Source: Duganella sp. Root1480D1 (GTDB lineage: Bacteria > Pseudomonadota > Gammaproteobacteria > Burkholderiales > Burkholderiaceae_D). From it: a stretch of 64,000 nucleotides of DNA. A program made the translations under genes and the position numbers. The notes beneath the pieces were generated by a model. The model had not been told where the DNA came from, did no database searches, and saw only the letters and a list, made by a program, of their open reading frames with translations. Below are positions 17,226-25,887 of the stretch, piece by piece. The stretch is taken from NCBI RefSeq assembly GCF_001427305.1, contig NZ_LMFZ01000045.1:308598-372597 (forward strand), written 5' to 3'. Position 1 is the stretch's first letter; each line of letters opens with the position of its first letter.

Positions 17226-19649
17226 ATGAACAAATTCAAAATGCGGACGATCGTCCTCGCGATCATCGCGGCAAGCCTCGCCGCAGGCTGCGGCGGTGGC
17301 TCGAGCGGCTCCGGCGGCGGAACGGCTACCGGCAGCACGGGCAGTACGCCGGGCACAGGCAGCACGGGCAGCACAGGCACCCCACCTGCCACCGGTGGAA
17401 CCGATACCGGCACCCCGCCTGCCACTGGCGGCAGCACCGACACTGGCAGCACCGGGGGCGCATCGGCCAGCAAGGGTACCACCTGGAACAGCGTGAAATG
17501 GGGCGGCGGCGGCTATGTCAGCGGCCTGATTTTCCATCCGACGACGGCCAACCTGCTGTACGCACGCACCGACATCGGCGGCGCCTACCGCTGGAACCAG
17601 GCTACCTCGTCCTGGACGCCGATCACCGACGGCCTGGGTTTCGGCGCGGCCGAGAGCAAATACCACGGCATCGAAAGCATCGCCCTCGACCCGAATAACG
17701 ACCAACTGGTCTACATGGCAACCGGCATGTACACCTTTGAAGGCAATGGCCGCCTCTACATCTCCAGCGACCGCGGCGACCACTGGACGCACGTCGACCT
17801 GCCTTTCGCGCTGGGCGGCAACAATCCCGGCCGGGCCATGGGCGAACGCCTGATGGTCGACCCGAACAAACCTTCGACCCTGTTCTACGGCTCACGCGCG
17901 TCGGGCCTGTGGAAGAGCACCGACTCGGGCAAGACATGGGCACAGGTGACGGCACTGTCCTCCGTCAAGATGACGTCGGACCAGATCGGCGCCGCAAATG
18001 GTGCGATGGGCGTCGAGCTGGTGGTCTACGACACCGGCACCAAGGGCAGCGGCACGGCCACCCAGACCATCTATGCCGCCATCGCACCGGACTACGTCAG
18101 CGTTGCGGGCCTGGCATCGAATATGTACAAGTCCACCGACGGCGGCGCGAGCTGGTCGCCGGTCCCGGTGCCTGTCTCCGGCTATCACATCCCCCACATG
18201 GTGCGCGCTGCAGACGGCATGTTCTACGTGGTATTCACCAAGGATACGGGCCCTGGCGCCGGCGGCCCTGGCCGTTTCTACAAGTTCGACGGCAGTACCT
18301 GGACCCTGCTCAAGAGCGAAGACCCGCTTAACGGAACCAACTTCGGCCTTGGTGGTGTTTCCGTCCAGGGCAGCGGCGCCACCACCCGCATTGCGCTGGG
18401 CGTGACCAATTCCTGGGGCAATTTTAGCGGCCAGCAGACCGTACAGCTGTCCGACGACGCCGGCAAGACCTGGCGCGAAATCGAAGCGATGACGCCGGGC
18501 GAAAACGCCTCGGGCTGGGTCGACGATGTCGAGATCGATCCGGCCAACCGCGACCACATCCTGCACGTGCACGGCGGCGGCATCATTGAAACCAAGAACG
18601 CTTCTTCGGCTTCCCCGACCTGGAGCGGCAACATCACCAATATCGAGGAAACCGCGACCCTGTCGCTGGTGACGCCGCCGGCTGGCGCACCGTACAAGTT
18701 CATCAACAGCGCGGGCGATATCGGCACCTGGCTGCAGACGGACGTTACCGTCAAGCCAACCTTGGCCCCGACCTCCAACTGGAGCAACGGCAACGCCGCC
18801 GACATGGCGTGGGCCGACCCGCTCTTCATCGCCGGCGCGGGCGTGGCGAACTGGAACGGCACCGGCAGCTTCGGCTTCTGGTCCGGCGACGGCGGCAAGA
18901 CCTGGTCGAACTTCGCGACCCTGCCCGCCGGCGCGCAGGCCAATACCGGGTCCAGCGCCAGCGTGGCAGTCCCGGCCCGCAACAGCATCATCTGGGCCCC
19001 GGCCAACTCGGTACCGTCCTACACCACCAATAACGGCGCCAGCTGGACCGCCACCAACCTGCCGCCGCTTCCCGCAGTCGCGCAAGGCTGGGACCGTGGT
19101 TACCACCTGGTCGCCGACCGCAAGAATCCGAACAAGGTGTACGCCTACGATTCCGGCGGGGCAAGCTGGGCAACGGCAGGCAAGTTCTATGTATCGACCG
19201 ATGGTGGCCACACCTTCACATTGAGCCAGGGCTCGGTCACGGTCAACCTGGCACCCAAGGCGTTCTGGGAGACTTCGGTTGCCGTCAACCCGAACGCGGA
19301 AGGCGACTTGTGGCTGGCTGACGGCAACACGGTCTACCACTCGGTGGATTCCGGCGCGACCTGGACCAAGCTGAACAACTTCGCATCGGGCGCGGGCACG
19401 CAGGGCGCCAGCCTGATCGCGCTGGGCAAGGCAGCCAGCGGCGCCAAGTACTCCGCCGCAATTTACGTGGTCGGCACGATGGGCGGCGTGTGGGGGGTGT
19501 ACCGCTCCGACGACGCCGGTGCGACCTGGACCCGCTTCAACGACGACGCCCACCAGTTCGGCGGCATCGGTGTGCTGGCTGCGGACCAGAACACGTATGG
19601 CCGGATCTACGTCTCCGGCACCGGCCGCGGCCTGTTCTACTCGAACTAA
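17226..19649 (+). CDS. GH74 xyloglucanase, surface or outer-membrane lipoprotein
   Basis: 807 residues. ATG at 17226 has GAAGGGGA upstream; longer frames start inside the promoter. A lipobox (SLAAGC) gives an acylated Cys near residue 21, followed by about 60 residues of Gly/Ser/Thr/Pro-rich linker and then a two-propeller GH74 domain. Motifs include GGGGYVSGLIFHP, YARTDIGGAYRW (catalytic-type Asp), repeated Asp-box-like turns (STDGGASW, SDDAGATW) and MGGVWGVYRSDD. GH74 enzymes are endo- or exo-acting xyloglucanases, so this fixes the locus on xyloglucan. The lipid anchor suggests a cell-bound enzyme that feeds the TonB receptors, in contrast to the second GH74 (46148-48304), which has a plain signal peptide. 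Confidence 0.9.
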   Translation: MNKFKMRTIVLAIIAASLAAGCGGGSSGSGGGTATGSTGSTPGTGSTGSTGTPPATGGTDTGTPPATGGSTDTGSTGGASASKGTTWNSVKWGGGGYVSGLIFHPTTANLLYARTDIGGAYRWNQATSSWTPITDGLGFGAAESKYHGIESIALDPNNDQLVYMATGMYTFEGNGRLYISSDRGDHWTHVDLPFALGGNNPGRAMGERLMVDPNKPSTLFYGSRASGLWKSTDSGKTWAQVTALSSVKMTSDQIGAANGAMGVELVVYDTGTKGSGTATQTIYAAIAPDYVSVAGLASNMYKSTDGGASWSPVPVPVSGYHIPHMVRAADGMFYVVFTKDTGPGAGGPGRFYKFDGSTWTLLKSEDPLNGTNFGLGGVSVQGSGATTRIALGVTNSWGNFSGQQTVQLSDDAGKTWREIEAMTPGENASGWVDDVEIDPANRDHILHVHGGGIIETKNASSASPTWSGNITNIEETATLSLVTPPAGAPYKFINSAGDIGTWLQTDVTVKPTLAPTSNWSNGNAADMAWADPLFIAGAGVANWNGTGSFGFWSGDGGKTWSNFATLPAGAQANTGSSASVAVPARNSIIWAPANSVPSYTTNNGASWTATNLPPLPAVAQGWDRGYHLVADRKNPNKVYAYDSGGASWATAGKFYVSTDGGHTFTLSQGSVTVNLAPKAFWETSVAVNPNAEGDLWLADGNTVYHSVDSGATWTKLNNFASGAGTQGASLIALGKAASGAKYSAAIYVVGTMGGVWGVYRSDDAGATWTRFNDDAHQFGGIGVLAADQNTYGRIYVSGTGRGLFYSN

Positions 19650-19668
19650 GGGCAGCCGGTCGTAGAGA

Positions 19669-19694
19669 GACCGTCCCTTCGAAAAGGGGCGGTC
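19669..19694. terminator. Stem-loop between convergent GH74 and GH3 genes
   Basis: GACCGTCCC / TTCGAAAA / GGGGCGGTC forms a strong hairpin between two convergent stops. No clear T-tract on either strand, so the terminator role is likely but unproven. Confidence 0.45.
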
Positions 19695-19709
19695 CGGCAA
19701 GCGGTCAGC

Positions 19710-21959
19710 TTAGCGCAGCCGCTTGCCCTTCACGTCGTAAATGGCCGATTCCAGGTGCACGACCTGGCTTACGGCCTGGCTGCCGGCCGCGTCGGCCGCC
19801 AGGATCACCTTGTAATCCCCCGCAGCGACCTGCCACGTCTTGGAGGCAGAGTCATACGTTGCCAACAAGCGCGGATCGACTGTCACCTCGCCCCTCGCGC
19901 TCGCGCCCGGCTTCACATCGACTTTCTGGAAGCCCGCCAGGCGCTTCGGCGCCTCCCAGCGCACACCAAGCGGAGCCACGTAGACCTGCGCCACTTCCTT
20001 GCCCGCCAGCTTGCCGACGTTTTTCACCGTGAATGAAGCGTGCAGGATACCGTCCCTGACCGTTGCTGCCAGGCCGGATAGCGTGAATTCCGAATACGAC
20101 AGGCCGTGGCCGAAGGGGAACAGCGCCTGCTGCCCTTTGAGGTCGAACCATTTGTAGCCCACTGCCGCGCCTTCGTGGTAGTCGACGTCGAAGCGGCGAT
20201 CCTGCACTTCGGGATAGCCATCAAGCACCGGGCGCGGCAATTGGGATTCCGACGCTGGGAAGGTGACCGGCAAATGCCCGGACGGGTTGATTTCGCCGAA
20301 CAACACGCTGGCGATCGCTTCGCCGCCGCTGGTGCCGGGATACCAGGCCTCCAGCACCGCCGGCACCTGCGACAGCCACGGCATCGTGACTGCGCCGCCG
20401 GTTTGCAGTACCACCACGGTTTTCGGGTTGGCCGCCGCCACCGCGGCAATCAGCTCATCCTGCTTATCCGGCAGCGTCAGGCTCGGCGCATCATACGCTT
20501 CGGCGGTCCATTGGTTGGCAAACACCAGCACGACGTCGCTCTCGCGCGCCAGGCGGGCAGCGGCCGCCACGTCTCCCCCATCGTGGAAAGCCACGGTCGC
20601 CGACGGCACACGCCGCTGGATCGCTTTCAGCGGCGCGGACGGATAATACGTGATCGGTCCCGGCCAGGCTTTCGGCCCCAGGCCCGGCACGGCGTTGCCA
20701 CCGTCCGCCGACACCAGGGAGGAACCGCCGCCAGCCAGCACGCCCTTGTCGGCATAGCCGCCAATCACGGCGATGCGCCGCGCGGACTTAACCAGCGGCA
20801 GCAGGCCGGCGGCGTTTTTCAGCAGCACCATGCCTTCCTGAGCATCTTTCAGCGACACCGCGGCGTGCGCCTTGCGGTCTATGGTCTCCGGCGCCGGCTT
20901 GACGGGATGGTCCACCACGCCGTGCTCGAACATCGCGTGCAGCACACGGCGTGCCATATCGTCCAGGCGCGCTTGCGGCACCCAGCCATTGAGCACGGCT
21001 TCCTTCAGCGGCGGACCGAAATAGTCGGCCAGATCGAATGGCATGCCCGACTGCTGGTCCAAGCCTGCATTCGCGGCCGGAATCGTGCTATGCAGCGCGC
21101 CCCAGTCGGACATCACCCAGCCCTTGAAGCCCCAGTCCTGCTTCAGCACTTCGGTCAGCAGGTAACTGTTCTCGCAGGCATAGACGCCGTTCAGGCGATT
21201 GTATGAACACATCACCGCGCCGGGATTGCCCTCCTCCGCCGCGATTTGCAGCGCCAGCAAATCCGACGTGCGAGCCGCCTGGTCGCCGATCTTGACATCC
21301 AGCGTCGTGCGCCCGGATTCCTGGTCATTCAGCGCAAAATGCTTGAGGGTGGAAATCACCCGGTTCGACTGGATGCCGCGGATCTGCGCCCCGACTATTT
21401 TCCCGGCCAGCAGCGGGTCTTCGCCGCCATATTCAAAGTTGCGGCCATTGCGCGGCTCCCGCACCAGGTTCACGCCGCCCGCCAGCATGACGTTGAAGCC
21501 GAAGGCGCGCGCCTCCGCACCGATCATCGCGCCGCCGTCCTGGGCCAGTTTGAGGTCCCAGGTGGCGGCCGTGTTCATGCCCGATGGCAGTGCTGTACCG
21601 GGGCGGGTATCCGGACCGGCCTGGCTGGCCACGCCAAGGCCCGCATCGGTTTCCCACAGGTGCGGGATGCCCAGGCGCGGCACGCCGTAAATAAAGCCGG
21701 CCGACTGCAGGCGGGATTCCGCCGGACGGGTGGATTTTTTGTAGTCCATGTCGGCGCCCAGATAGCCATAAACCAGCTTGAGCTTTTCGTCCAGGGTCAT
21801 GGCCCGGACCGCAAGTTCGGCGCGTTCCCCGGGCGCCAGGCGGGAGTTCATCCAGGGCTGGTCGCCAGGCGCCGCATTGGCAAAGGCAAGCCCGCCTTGA
21901 GGGGCCAGGATGGTGCCGTAGCACATTGCGACGGCAAGGAAAATTCTATTCAGTTTCAT
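19710..21959 (-). CDS. Glycoside hydrolase family 3 (beta-glucosidase type), copy 1
   Basis: 749 residues from ATG at 21959 (another in-frame ATG at 21971); signal peptide of about 30 residues (MKLNRIFLAVAMCYG...). The GH3 N-terminal barrel, alpha/beta sandwich and C-terminal fibronectin-III-like domain are complete. The nucleophile Asp is in WVMSDWGALHST, with substrate-binding KHFALNDQE and RNFEYGGEDP. Probably hydrolyses the beta-1,4-glucan core of stripped xyloglucan oligosaccharides in the periplasm. It is very similar over its length to the GH3 at 27245-29485, implying duplication. Its mRNA is predicted to start exactly at a UUCG hairpin (21974-21997). Confidence 0.88.
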   Translation of the reverse strand: MKLNRIFLAVAMCYGTILAPQGGLAFANAAPGDQPWMNSRLAPGERAELAVRAMTLDEKLKLVYGYLGADMDYKKSTRPAESRLQSAGFIYGVPRLGIPHLWETDAGLGVASQAGPDTRPGTALPSGMNTAATWDLKLAQDGGAMIGAEARAFGFNVMLAGGVNLVREPRNGRNFEYGGEDPLLAGKIVGAQIRGIQSNRVISTLKHFALNDQESGRTTLDVKIGDQAARTSDLLALQIAAEEGNPGAVMCSYNRLNGVYACENSYLLTEVLKQDWGFKGWVMSDWGALHSTIPAANAGLDQQSGMPFDLADYFGPPLKEAVLNGWVPQARLDDMARRVLHAMFEHGVVDHPVKPAPETIDRKAHAAVSLKDAQEGMVLLKNAAGLLPLVKSARRIAVIGGYADKGVLAGGGSSLVSADGGNAVPGLGPKAWPGPITYYPSAPLKAIQRRVPSATVAFHDGGDVAAAARLARESDVVLVFANQWTAEAYDAPSLTLPDKQDELIAAVAAANPKTVVVLQTGGAVTMPWLSQVPAVLEAWYPGTSGGEAIASVLFGEINPSGHLPVTFPASESQLPRPVLDGYPEVQDRRFDVDYHEGAAVGYKWFDLKGQQALFPFGHGLSYSEFTLSGLAATVRDGILHASFTVKNVGKLAGKEVAQVYVAPLGVRWEAPKRLAGFQKVDVKPGASARGEVTVDPRLLATYDSASKTWQVAAGDYKVILAADAAGSQAVSQVVHLESAIYDVKGKRLR

Positions 21960-21973
21960 GTGTGCTTTCATCG

Positions 21974-21997
21974 AAAAATGGGCAGCCGAAGCCGCCC
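21974..21997 (-). terminator. UUCG hairpin with T-tract in GH3 copy 1 leader
   Basis: On the minus strand GGGCGGC / TTCG / GCTGCCC is followed by ATTTTT. It lies between the GH42 stop (22080) and the GH3 start. It can terminate readthrough from GH42, and because the box 6 TSS is predicted near 21999, it would also be the very 5' end of the GH3 mRNA. GH3 copy 2 has an analogous hairpin. Confidence 0.55.
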
Positions 21998-22005
21998 CTG
22001 AAAGC

Positions 22006-22065
22006 ATTCTGGAAGCCGCGTCATGCCGCAGCAATTGTGAAAATCACCAGTCCGTACAACGATTT
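22006..22065 (-). promoter_or_regulatory. Regulon box 6 plus promoter (GH3 copy 1)
   Basis: Box 22031-22065 (GCAATTGTGAAAATCACC, 9 bases, AACGATTT). -35 TTGCTG, 17 bp, -10 CAGAAT (22006-22011). One of the closest copies to consensus. Confidence 0.78.
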
Positions 22066-22079
22066 TTTACATAGCTGCG

Positions 22080-24143
22080 TCACTTCTCGAGCAGTTCGAC
22101 TCCCGACGGCTCCAGGCGCAGCACGCCTTGCCAGCGTTTCCCAGTGAGTACCCCGTTCATGGCGCCCTCGATCACCACGTCCTTGGGCTCGCCCGTGGTA
22201 TTGACGTATAGCTTACGGCCTTCCACAACACGCGCATAGACCCCATCGGGGGTTTTCGGCCCCGGCGTAATGCCCAGGCTGGCGTAAAGCTGGCGGTACA
22301 GGAGCCCCATGAGTTGCGGATGCGCCGCCGTGGCAACGTAGATGGCGCGTCCCTTGCCGAAGCGGTTGACTGTGATGGCCGGCACGTTGCCGTCCGAGTT
22401 CGAGAAGCGCGCCAGCACCTCGGCGCTGGACGGTTCCAACACCTCATAGGGACCCAGCTCGGCCTTGACCTCCTCGCCGCCGATCGTGGTCTGCAGCGTA
22501 CCGGCGTTGTAGAAGGCGTTGGTGCGCAGGCCGAATACGTCAGTCAGGCCGCCGGGCAGCGGCGTGTCGAACCACTGGTTGTTGTCGTTCACCTTGGCCG
22601 ACTGCGCGGTCATGATGACCGTGCCGCCATCCGACACGAACTTGCGAAGGTTCGTCCTCGAAGCGGTATCCAGCAAGTACATGCCGGGCACGATCACCAG
22701 TTTGTATCGGCTCAGGTCCTCATGGCCGATGTGGATGACGGCCACATCGATATTGTCCTTGAACAGCGGCTCATATGCGCCGTGCGCCTGCTTCATGTAG
22801 CCCGGGTTGACGTATGGCCGCACCGTGTTGTTCATGCCTTCCTTCGGCAAGTTGGTGGCGATGATGTTGTCGAACGCGTAGGCGATGGCCACCTTGGGCT
22901 CTTGCAGGCGCGGGAAGCCCAGCTTTTCCAGCTTGGCGAATTCCTTCGCGATAGTAGCGAACTCGTCGAGCTTCCAGGAAGGCCGGTCGTCGTGGTCGAT
23001 CAGGCCGAACAGCGCCTGTTCCTCGCCGCCGTGGTGGCTGTGCCAGGTCCAGGGCATCACCGCCTGCGCGCCCATCAGCAGGCCGAAGTGCGCCCACATG
23101 CGCGAACGTCCCGGCGTGCCGTAGTAGCCTGGCCCACCCGCAGTAAACTCGTTGAACCAGATCGGCGCCTTCATACCGGCCCGCATCATCGTGGATTCAA
23201 ACCCGGCGCTCAGCGGGTCGCCCGGATAGAAGCCCATCGCGCCATAGCTCGCATACTTGCGGTAGTTGGCCAGCATGTCGAAACCTTTGCGCCAGGCGCT
23301 GTCCCACAGGTTGGAGATGGCGGGCTTGTCCGGCACGTTCTTCTTGCGCACCGCTTCAAGCAGCTCCAGTACTTCAACGGTCTGGTCCGACCAGAAACGC
23401 CGCATGTCGAGATAGCGCTCGTAGGGTCCAGCGCCCTCGATATACGGCAGGCGCACCTCATCCCAAGTGTTGAGGTGGCGCGACCAGCGCTGCGTGGCCC
23501 AGGCCTTGTTCAATGCGTCCATGCTGCCGTACTTGCGTTTGAGCCAGCCGATGAAGCGCTTGCGGTCGGCCTCGGAGTACGACACCATGCCATTCCCGCT
23601 CTCGTTGTTGTAGCCGATGGCAAACAGTGCCGGATGTTTTGCATAACGCCTGGTCATGGTGTCGGCCAGGCGCACCAGCAGGCGCCTGTAGTCCGGATCG
23701 CTGGTGTCGTCCATGTAGCGTTCGACCGGATCGAGCCGCGCGCCGCGCTCGGTGACAATGTCGACGCCCGGGTACTTCTTGTGCAGCCAAACCGGCGCAG
23801 GTTGGCCTGGGATATCCATGATGACCTTCAGGCCCGCGGCTTGCATGCGGTCCATGATCCAGTCGAACAGCGTGAAATCGAATTTTCCTTCGGCCGGTTC
23901 GAAGGCGTCCCACGCCAGGTCGCCCATGCGCACGACCTTCATCCCGGCCTGCTTCATGCGTTGGATGTCGCGCTCGATCTGGTCGCGGCCACTACGGTCG
24001 AAGGGTTGGTAGTTGGTGCCGACAAAAAGCTGGCCGGCGCCTGGCCATTCAGGATGGCCTTCAGCAGTTTGGGACCAGGCATCTGCGGTGGTGAAGCCGG
24101 CCAGCGCCAGCGCGCAGGCGGCGGCAATTCTTTTGAATTTCAT
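22080..24143 (-). CDS. Glycoside hydrolase family 42 beta-galactosidase, copy 1, exported
   Basis: 687 residues with a signal peptide (MKFKRIAAACALALAG..., cut near residue 25). GH42 layout: TIM barrel with VVRMGDLAWDAFEP, acid/base in FAIGYNNESGNG and nucleophile in IWFNEFTAGG, then the trimerisation-type alpha/beta domain (DVAVIHIGHEDLSRYKLVIVPG) and a C-terminal beta domain. Acid/base Asn-Glu is retained although the surrounding YNNES differs from the usual NEYG. Likely removes beta-galactose from xyloglucan fragments. Box 7 lies upstream. The only ribosome site before the ATG is weak. Confidence 0.85.
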   Translation of the reverse strand: MKFKRIAAACALALAGFTTADAWSQTAEGHPEWPGAGQLFVGTNYQPFDRSGRDQIERDIQRMKQAGMKVVRMGDLAWDAFEPAEGKFDFTLFDWIMDRMQAAGLKVIMDIPGQPAPVWLHKKYPGVDIVTERGARLDPVERYMDDTSDPDYRRLLVRLADTMTRRYAKHPALFAIGYNNESGNGMVSYSEADRKRFIGWLKRKYGSMDALNKAWATQRWSRHLNTWDEVRLPYIEGAGPYERYLDMRRFWSDQTVEVLELLEAVRKKNVPDKPAISNLWDSAWRKGFDMLANYRKYASYGAMGFYPGDPLSAGFESTMMRAGMKAPIWFNEFTAGGPGYYGTPGRSRMWAHFGLLMGAQAVMPWTWHSHHGGEEQALFGLIDHDDRPSWKLDEFATIAKEFAKLEKLGFPRLQEPKVAIAYAFDNIIATNLPKEGMNNTVRPYVNPGYMKQAHGAYEPLFKDNIDVAVIHIGHEDLSRYKLVIVPGMYLLDTASRTNLRKFVSDGGTVIMTAQSAKVNDNNQWFDTPLPGGLTDVFGLRTNAFYNAGTLQTTIGGEEVKAELGPYEVLEPSSAEVLARFSNSDGNVPAITVNRFGKGRAIYVATAAHPQLMGLLYRQLYASLGITPGPKTPDGVYARVVEGRKLYVNTTGEPKDVVIEGAMNGVLTGKRWQGVLRLEPSGVELLEK

Positions 24144-24179
24144 TGTCTATGCGGGGTAAAGTTGAAATGCTCGCATCGC

Positions 24180-24239
24180 ATTCTGCGAGCGCCCGCATCG
24201 CACTTCAATTGCGAAAATGGTCAACGCAGTCAATGAAAT
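24180..24239 (-). promoter_or_regulatory. Regulon box 7 plus promoter (GH42 copy 1)
   Basis: Box 24205-24239 (TCAATTGCGAAAATGGTC, 9 bases, AATGAAAT), slightly degenerate in the centre. -35 TTGAAG, 17 bp, -10 CAGAAT (24180-24185). Confidence 0.7.
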
Positions 24240-24340
24240 TCATCGGCAGGAAAATCGGAGGCACGCCGAGGGCCACCGCAGTGGCGCCCTGCACGCCCGG
24301 CCAATTGTTGCTGTCCCGGCAGGTGAGCGCAGGCCCCAGG

Positions 24341-24361
24341 AAAAAGGGCCCGCAGGCCCTT
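24341..24361 (-). terminator. Terminator after xylR
   Basis: Minus strand AAGGGCC / TGCG / GGCCCTT followed by TTT, beginning three bases after the xylR stop codon; a textbook intrinsic terminator. Confidence 0.8.
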
Positions 24362-24364
24362 GGT

Positions 24365-25552
24365 TCATTCCGTTTCCACCGCCAGCGCCCTGTCGCGGTA
24401 GGCCCTCGGCGTACAACCGAGCTCGCGCTTGAACACCAGGTGCATGTATTGGGTCGAGGTAAAGCCGCAGCCCAGTGCCACGTCGGCAATACTGCGCTCG
24501 CCGCACTCCAGGCCGGCCTTGGCGGCATCGAGCTTGAACTGCAAGATCACGTCGTGCACGCTGCAACCGAGCTCCTGGCGGAAATAGGCTTCGAGCGAAG
24601 AACGCGAGACGCCGACATATTCCGCCACCTGGTGCGTCTTGATGCCCTGGCAGGCGTACTGGCGGATGAAATGGCGCGCCCGTGCCACGTGGGGATGGCG
24701 CACAGCCTGGTGCTGGCTCGATGCGAATACATTGATCCCGGCCGGCGGCATCAGGATGCGCGTGTTCGACAGGCGCACCCCATGCAGCATCTGGTCCAGC
24801 AAGTGCGCTGCGGTGCGTCCCATTTCCTGGGCGCCCTGGATGACGGAGCTGAGCGGAATGCGGGTCAGCATGCGCACCAGCGGGTCGTTGTCGATGCCGA
24901 TCAAGGCCACCTGCTCCGGCACCGCGATGCCGGCAATGATGCAGGCCTGCAGCAGCTGCCGCGCCCGTGCATCGGTGACGGCGATGATGCCGACCGGCTT
25001 GGGCAGGCTGCGCAACCAGGCGATCTGTCCTTCCACCGATTCATCCCAGGCCGAAGCGCTGGTCTCGCAGCCGCGGAAGATCGGCGCTTCCATCTTGTCC
25101 GCTTCCATCAGGGTGCGGAAGGCATTCTCGCGTTCCTGCGCCCAGCGGTTTTCCTTGGCCTTGGGCAGGCTGAACATGGCAAAGCGGTGCAAGCCGACAT
25201 CGATCAGGTGGTCGCGGGCCAGTTTGATCAGCTTGAAATTGTCAGTGGCCACATATGGCAGGCCGCGCGGATATTCGGCTTCGTCCGAGTAGGAGCCGCC
25301 AACTGCCACTACCGGAACGCTGCAGCGGGACAGTGCCGCCGCGACCGCAGGATCGTCGAAATCGGCGATGATGCCATCGCCTTGCCAATTTTCAATTCCC
25401 GCCAGGCGCAGGCGAAAATCCTCTTCCAGAAATAAATCCCAGGTGGCCCGGGTACTGCCAAGATAGGCAGCGATGCCGGAAATAACCTCGCGGTCAAAAC
25501 TCTTGTTTGCATTAAACAGCAAGGCAATACGGTGTGCTTTCGAAGTATTCAT
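24365..25552 (-). CDS. xylR: XylR-type regulator: periplasmic-binding-like sensor plus AraC HTH
   Basis: 395 residues; start ATG at 25552 (MNTSKAHRIALLFNANKS). The N-terminal two thirds is a LacI/periplasmic-binding-like sugar sensor with strong E. coli XylR-like stretches: RIALLFNANKSFDREV, GDGIIADFDD, GGSYSDEAEYP, GIIAVTDARARQLLQ and IGIDNDPLVRMLTRIPLSSVIQGA. The C-terminal third is an AraC-type double HTH (ARHFIRQYACQGIKTHQVA through CTPRAYRD). E. coli XylR binds D-xylose and activates xylose genes at direct repeats next to -35 boxes. Here xylose would signal xyloglucan breakdown. It is the best candidate to bind the 13 regulon boxes. No box precedes xylR itself. A small ORF lies just upstream. 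Confidence 0.9.
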   Translation of the reverse strand: MNTSKAHRIALLFNANKSFDREVISGIAAYLGSTRATWDLFLEEDFRLRLAGIENWQGDGIIADFDDPAVAAALSRCSVPVVAVGGSYSDEAEYPRGLPYVATDNFKLIKLARDHLIDVGLHRFAMFSLPKAKENRWAQERENAFRTLMEADKMEAPIFRGCETSASAWDESVEGQIAWLRSLPKPVGIIAVTDARARQLLQACIIAGIAVPEQVALIGIDNDPLVRMLTRIPLSSVIQGAQEMGRTAAHLLDQMLHGVRLSNTRILMPPAGINVFASSQHQAVRHPHVARARHFIRQYACQGIKTHQVAEYVGVSRSSLEAYFRQELGCSVHDVILQFKLDAAKAGLECGERSIADVALGCGFTSTQYMHLVFKRELGCTPRAYRDRALAVETE

Positions 25553-25586
25553 AATCGCCAATCGCCAAACAGGTTTCAAATGAATG

Positions 25587-25694
25587 CTAGGAAGCGGACT
25601 GTGTCGCAATGACACGCTTGCGCGGCATATTGCCTGTTCGAACGAATTTCGCCGGGGGATTATGTTTACCGCTGCTGGACCAAATAGTTTTCAT
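25587..25694 (-). CDS. Small ORF (35 residues) upstream of xylR
   Basis: ATG at 25694 with GGAGAC at ideal spacing opens MKTIWSSSGKHNPP... and ends at TAG 25587, 34 bases before the xylR start. The peptide is basic (several Lys/Arg), has no membrane segment and no family I recognise. It would be co-transcribed with xylR. It may be a leader peptide coupling translation, or a small protein; evidence is only the ribosome site, position and intact frame. Confidence 0.45.
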   Translation of the reverse strand: MKTIWSSSGKHNPPAKFVRTGNMPRKRVIATQSAS

Positions 25695-25887
25695 GGTGTC
25701 TCCAATTAGCCGGGCTGGCGCCGCGGATGGTTCCGGGGCGCTGTTGCTATTTTTTTATTTAGTGGATAGCGGAAGCTAAGCCACAGCCCAAGCATAGGCG
25801 GACACCCCCGCAAGCCAGTAACGCCCACGGGAGAATTTCTATCAATATGCAAAAATTGCGATTAGTTCTGCAGGGAGTGCAAGTGCG
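25695..25887. other. Intergenic region upstream of small ORF and xylR
   Basis: No regulon box is recognisable. On the minus strand TTGGGC (25786-25791), a 17-bp gap and TATCCA (25763-25768) could be a basal promoter for the small ORF and xylR. A run of seven A on the minus strand follows it. Nothing else is seen. Confidence 0.3.
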
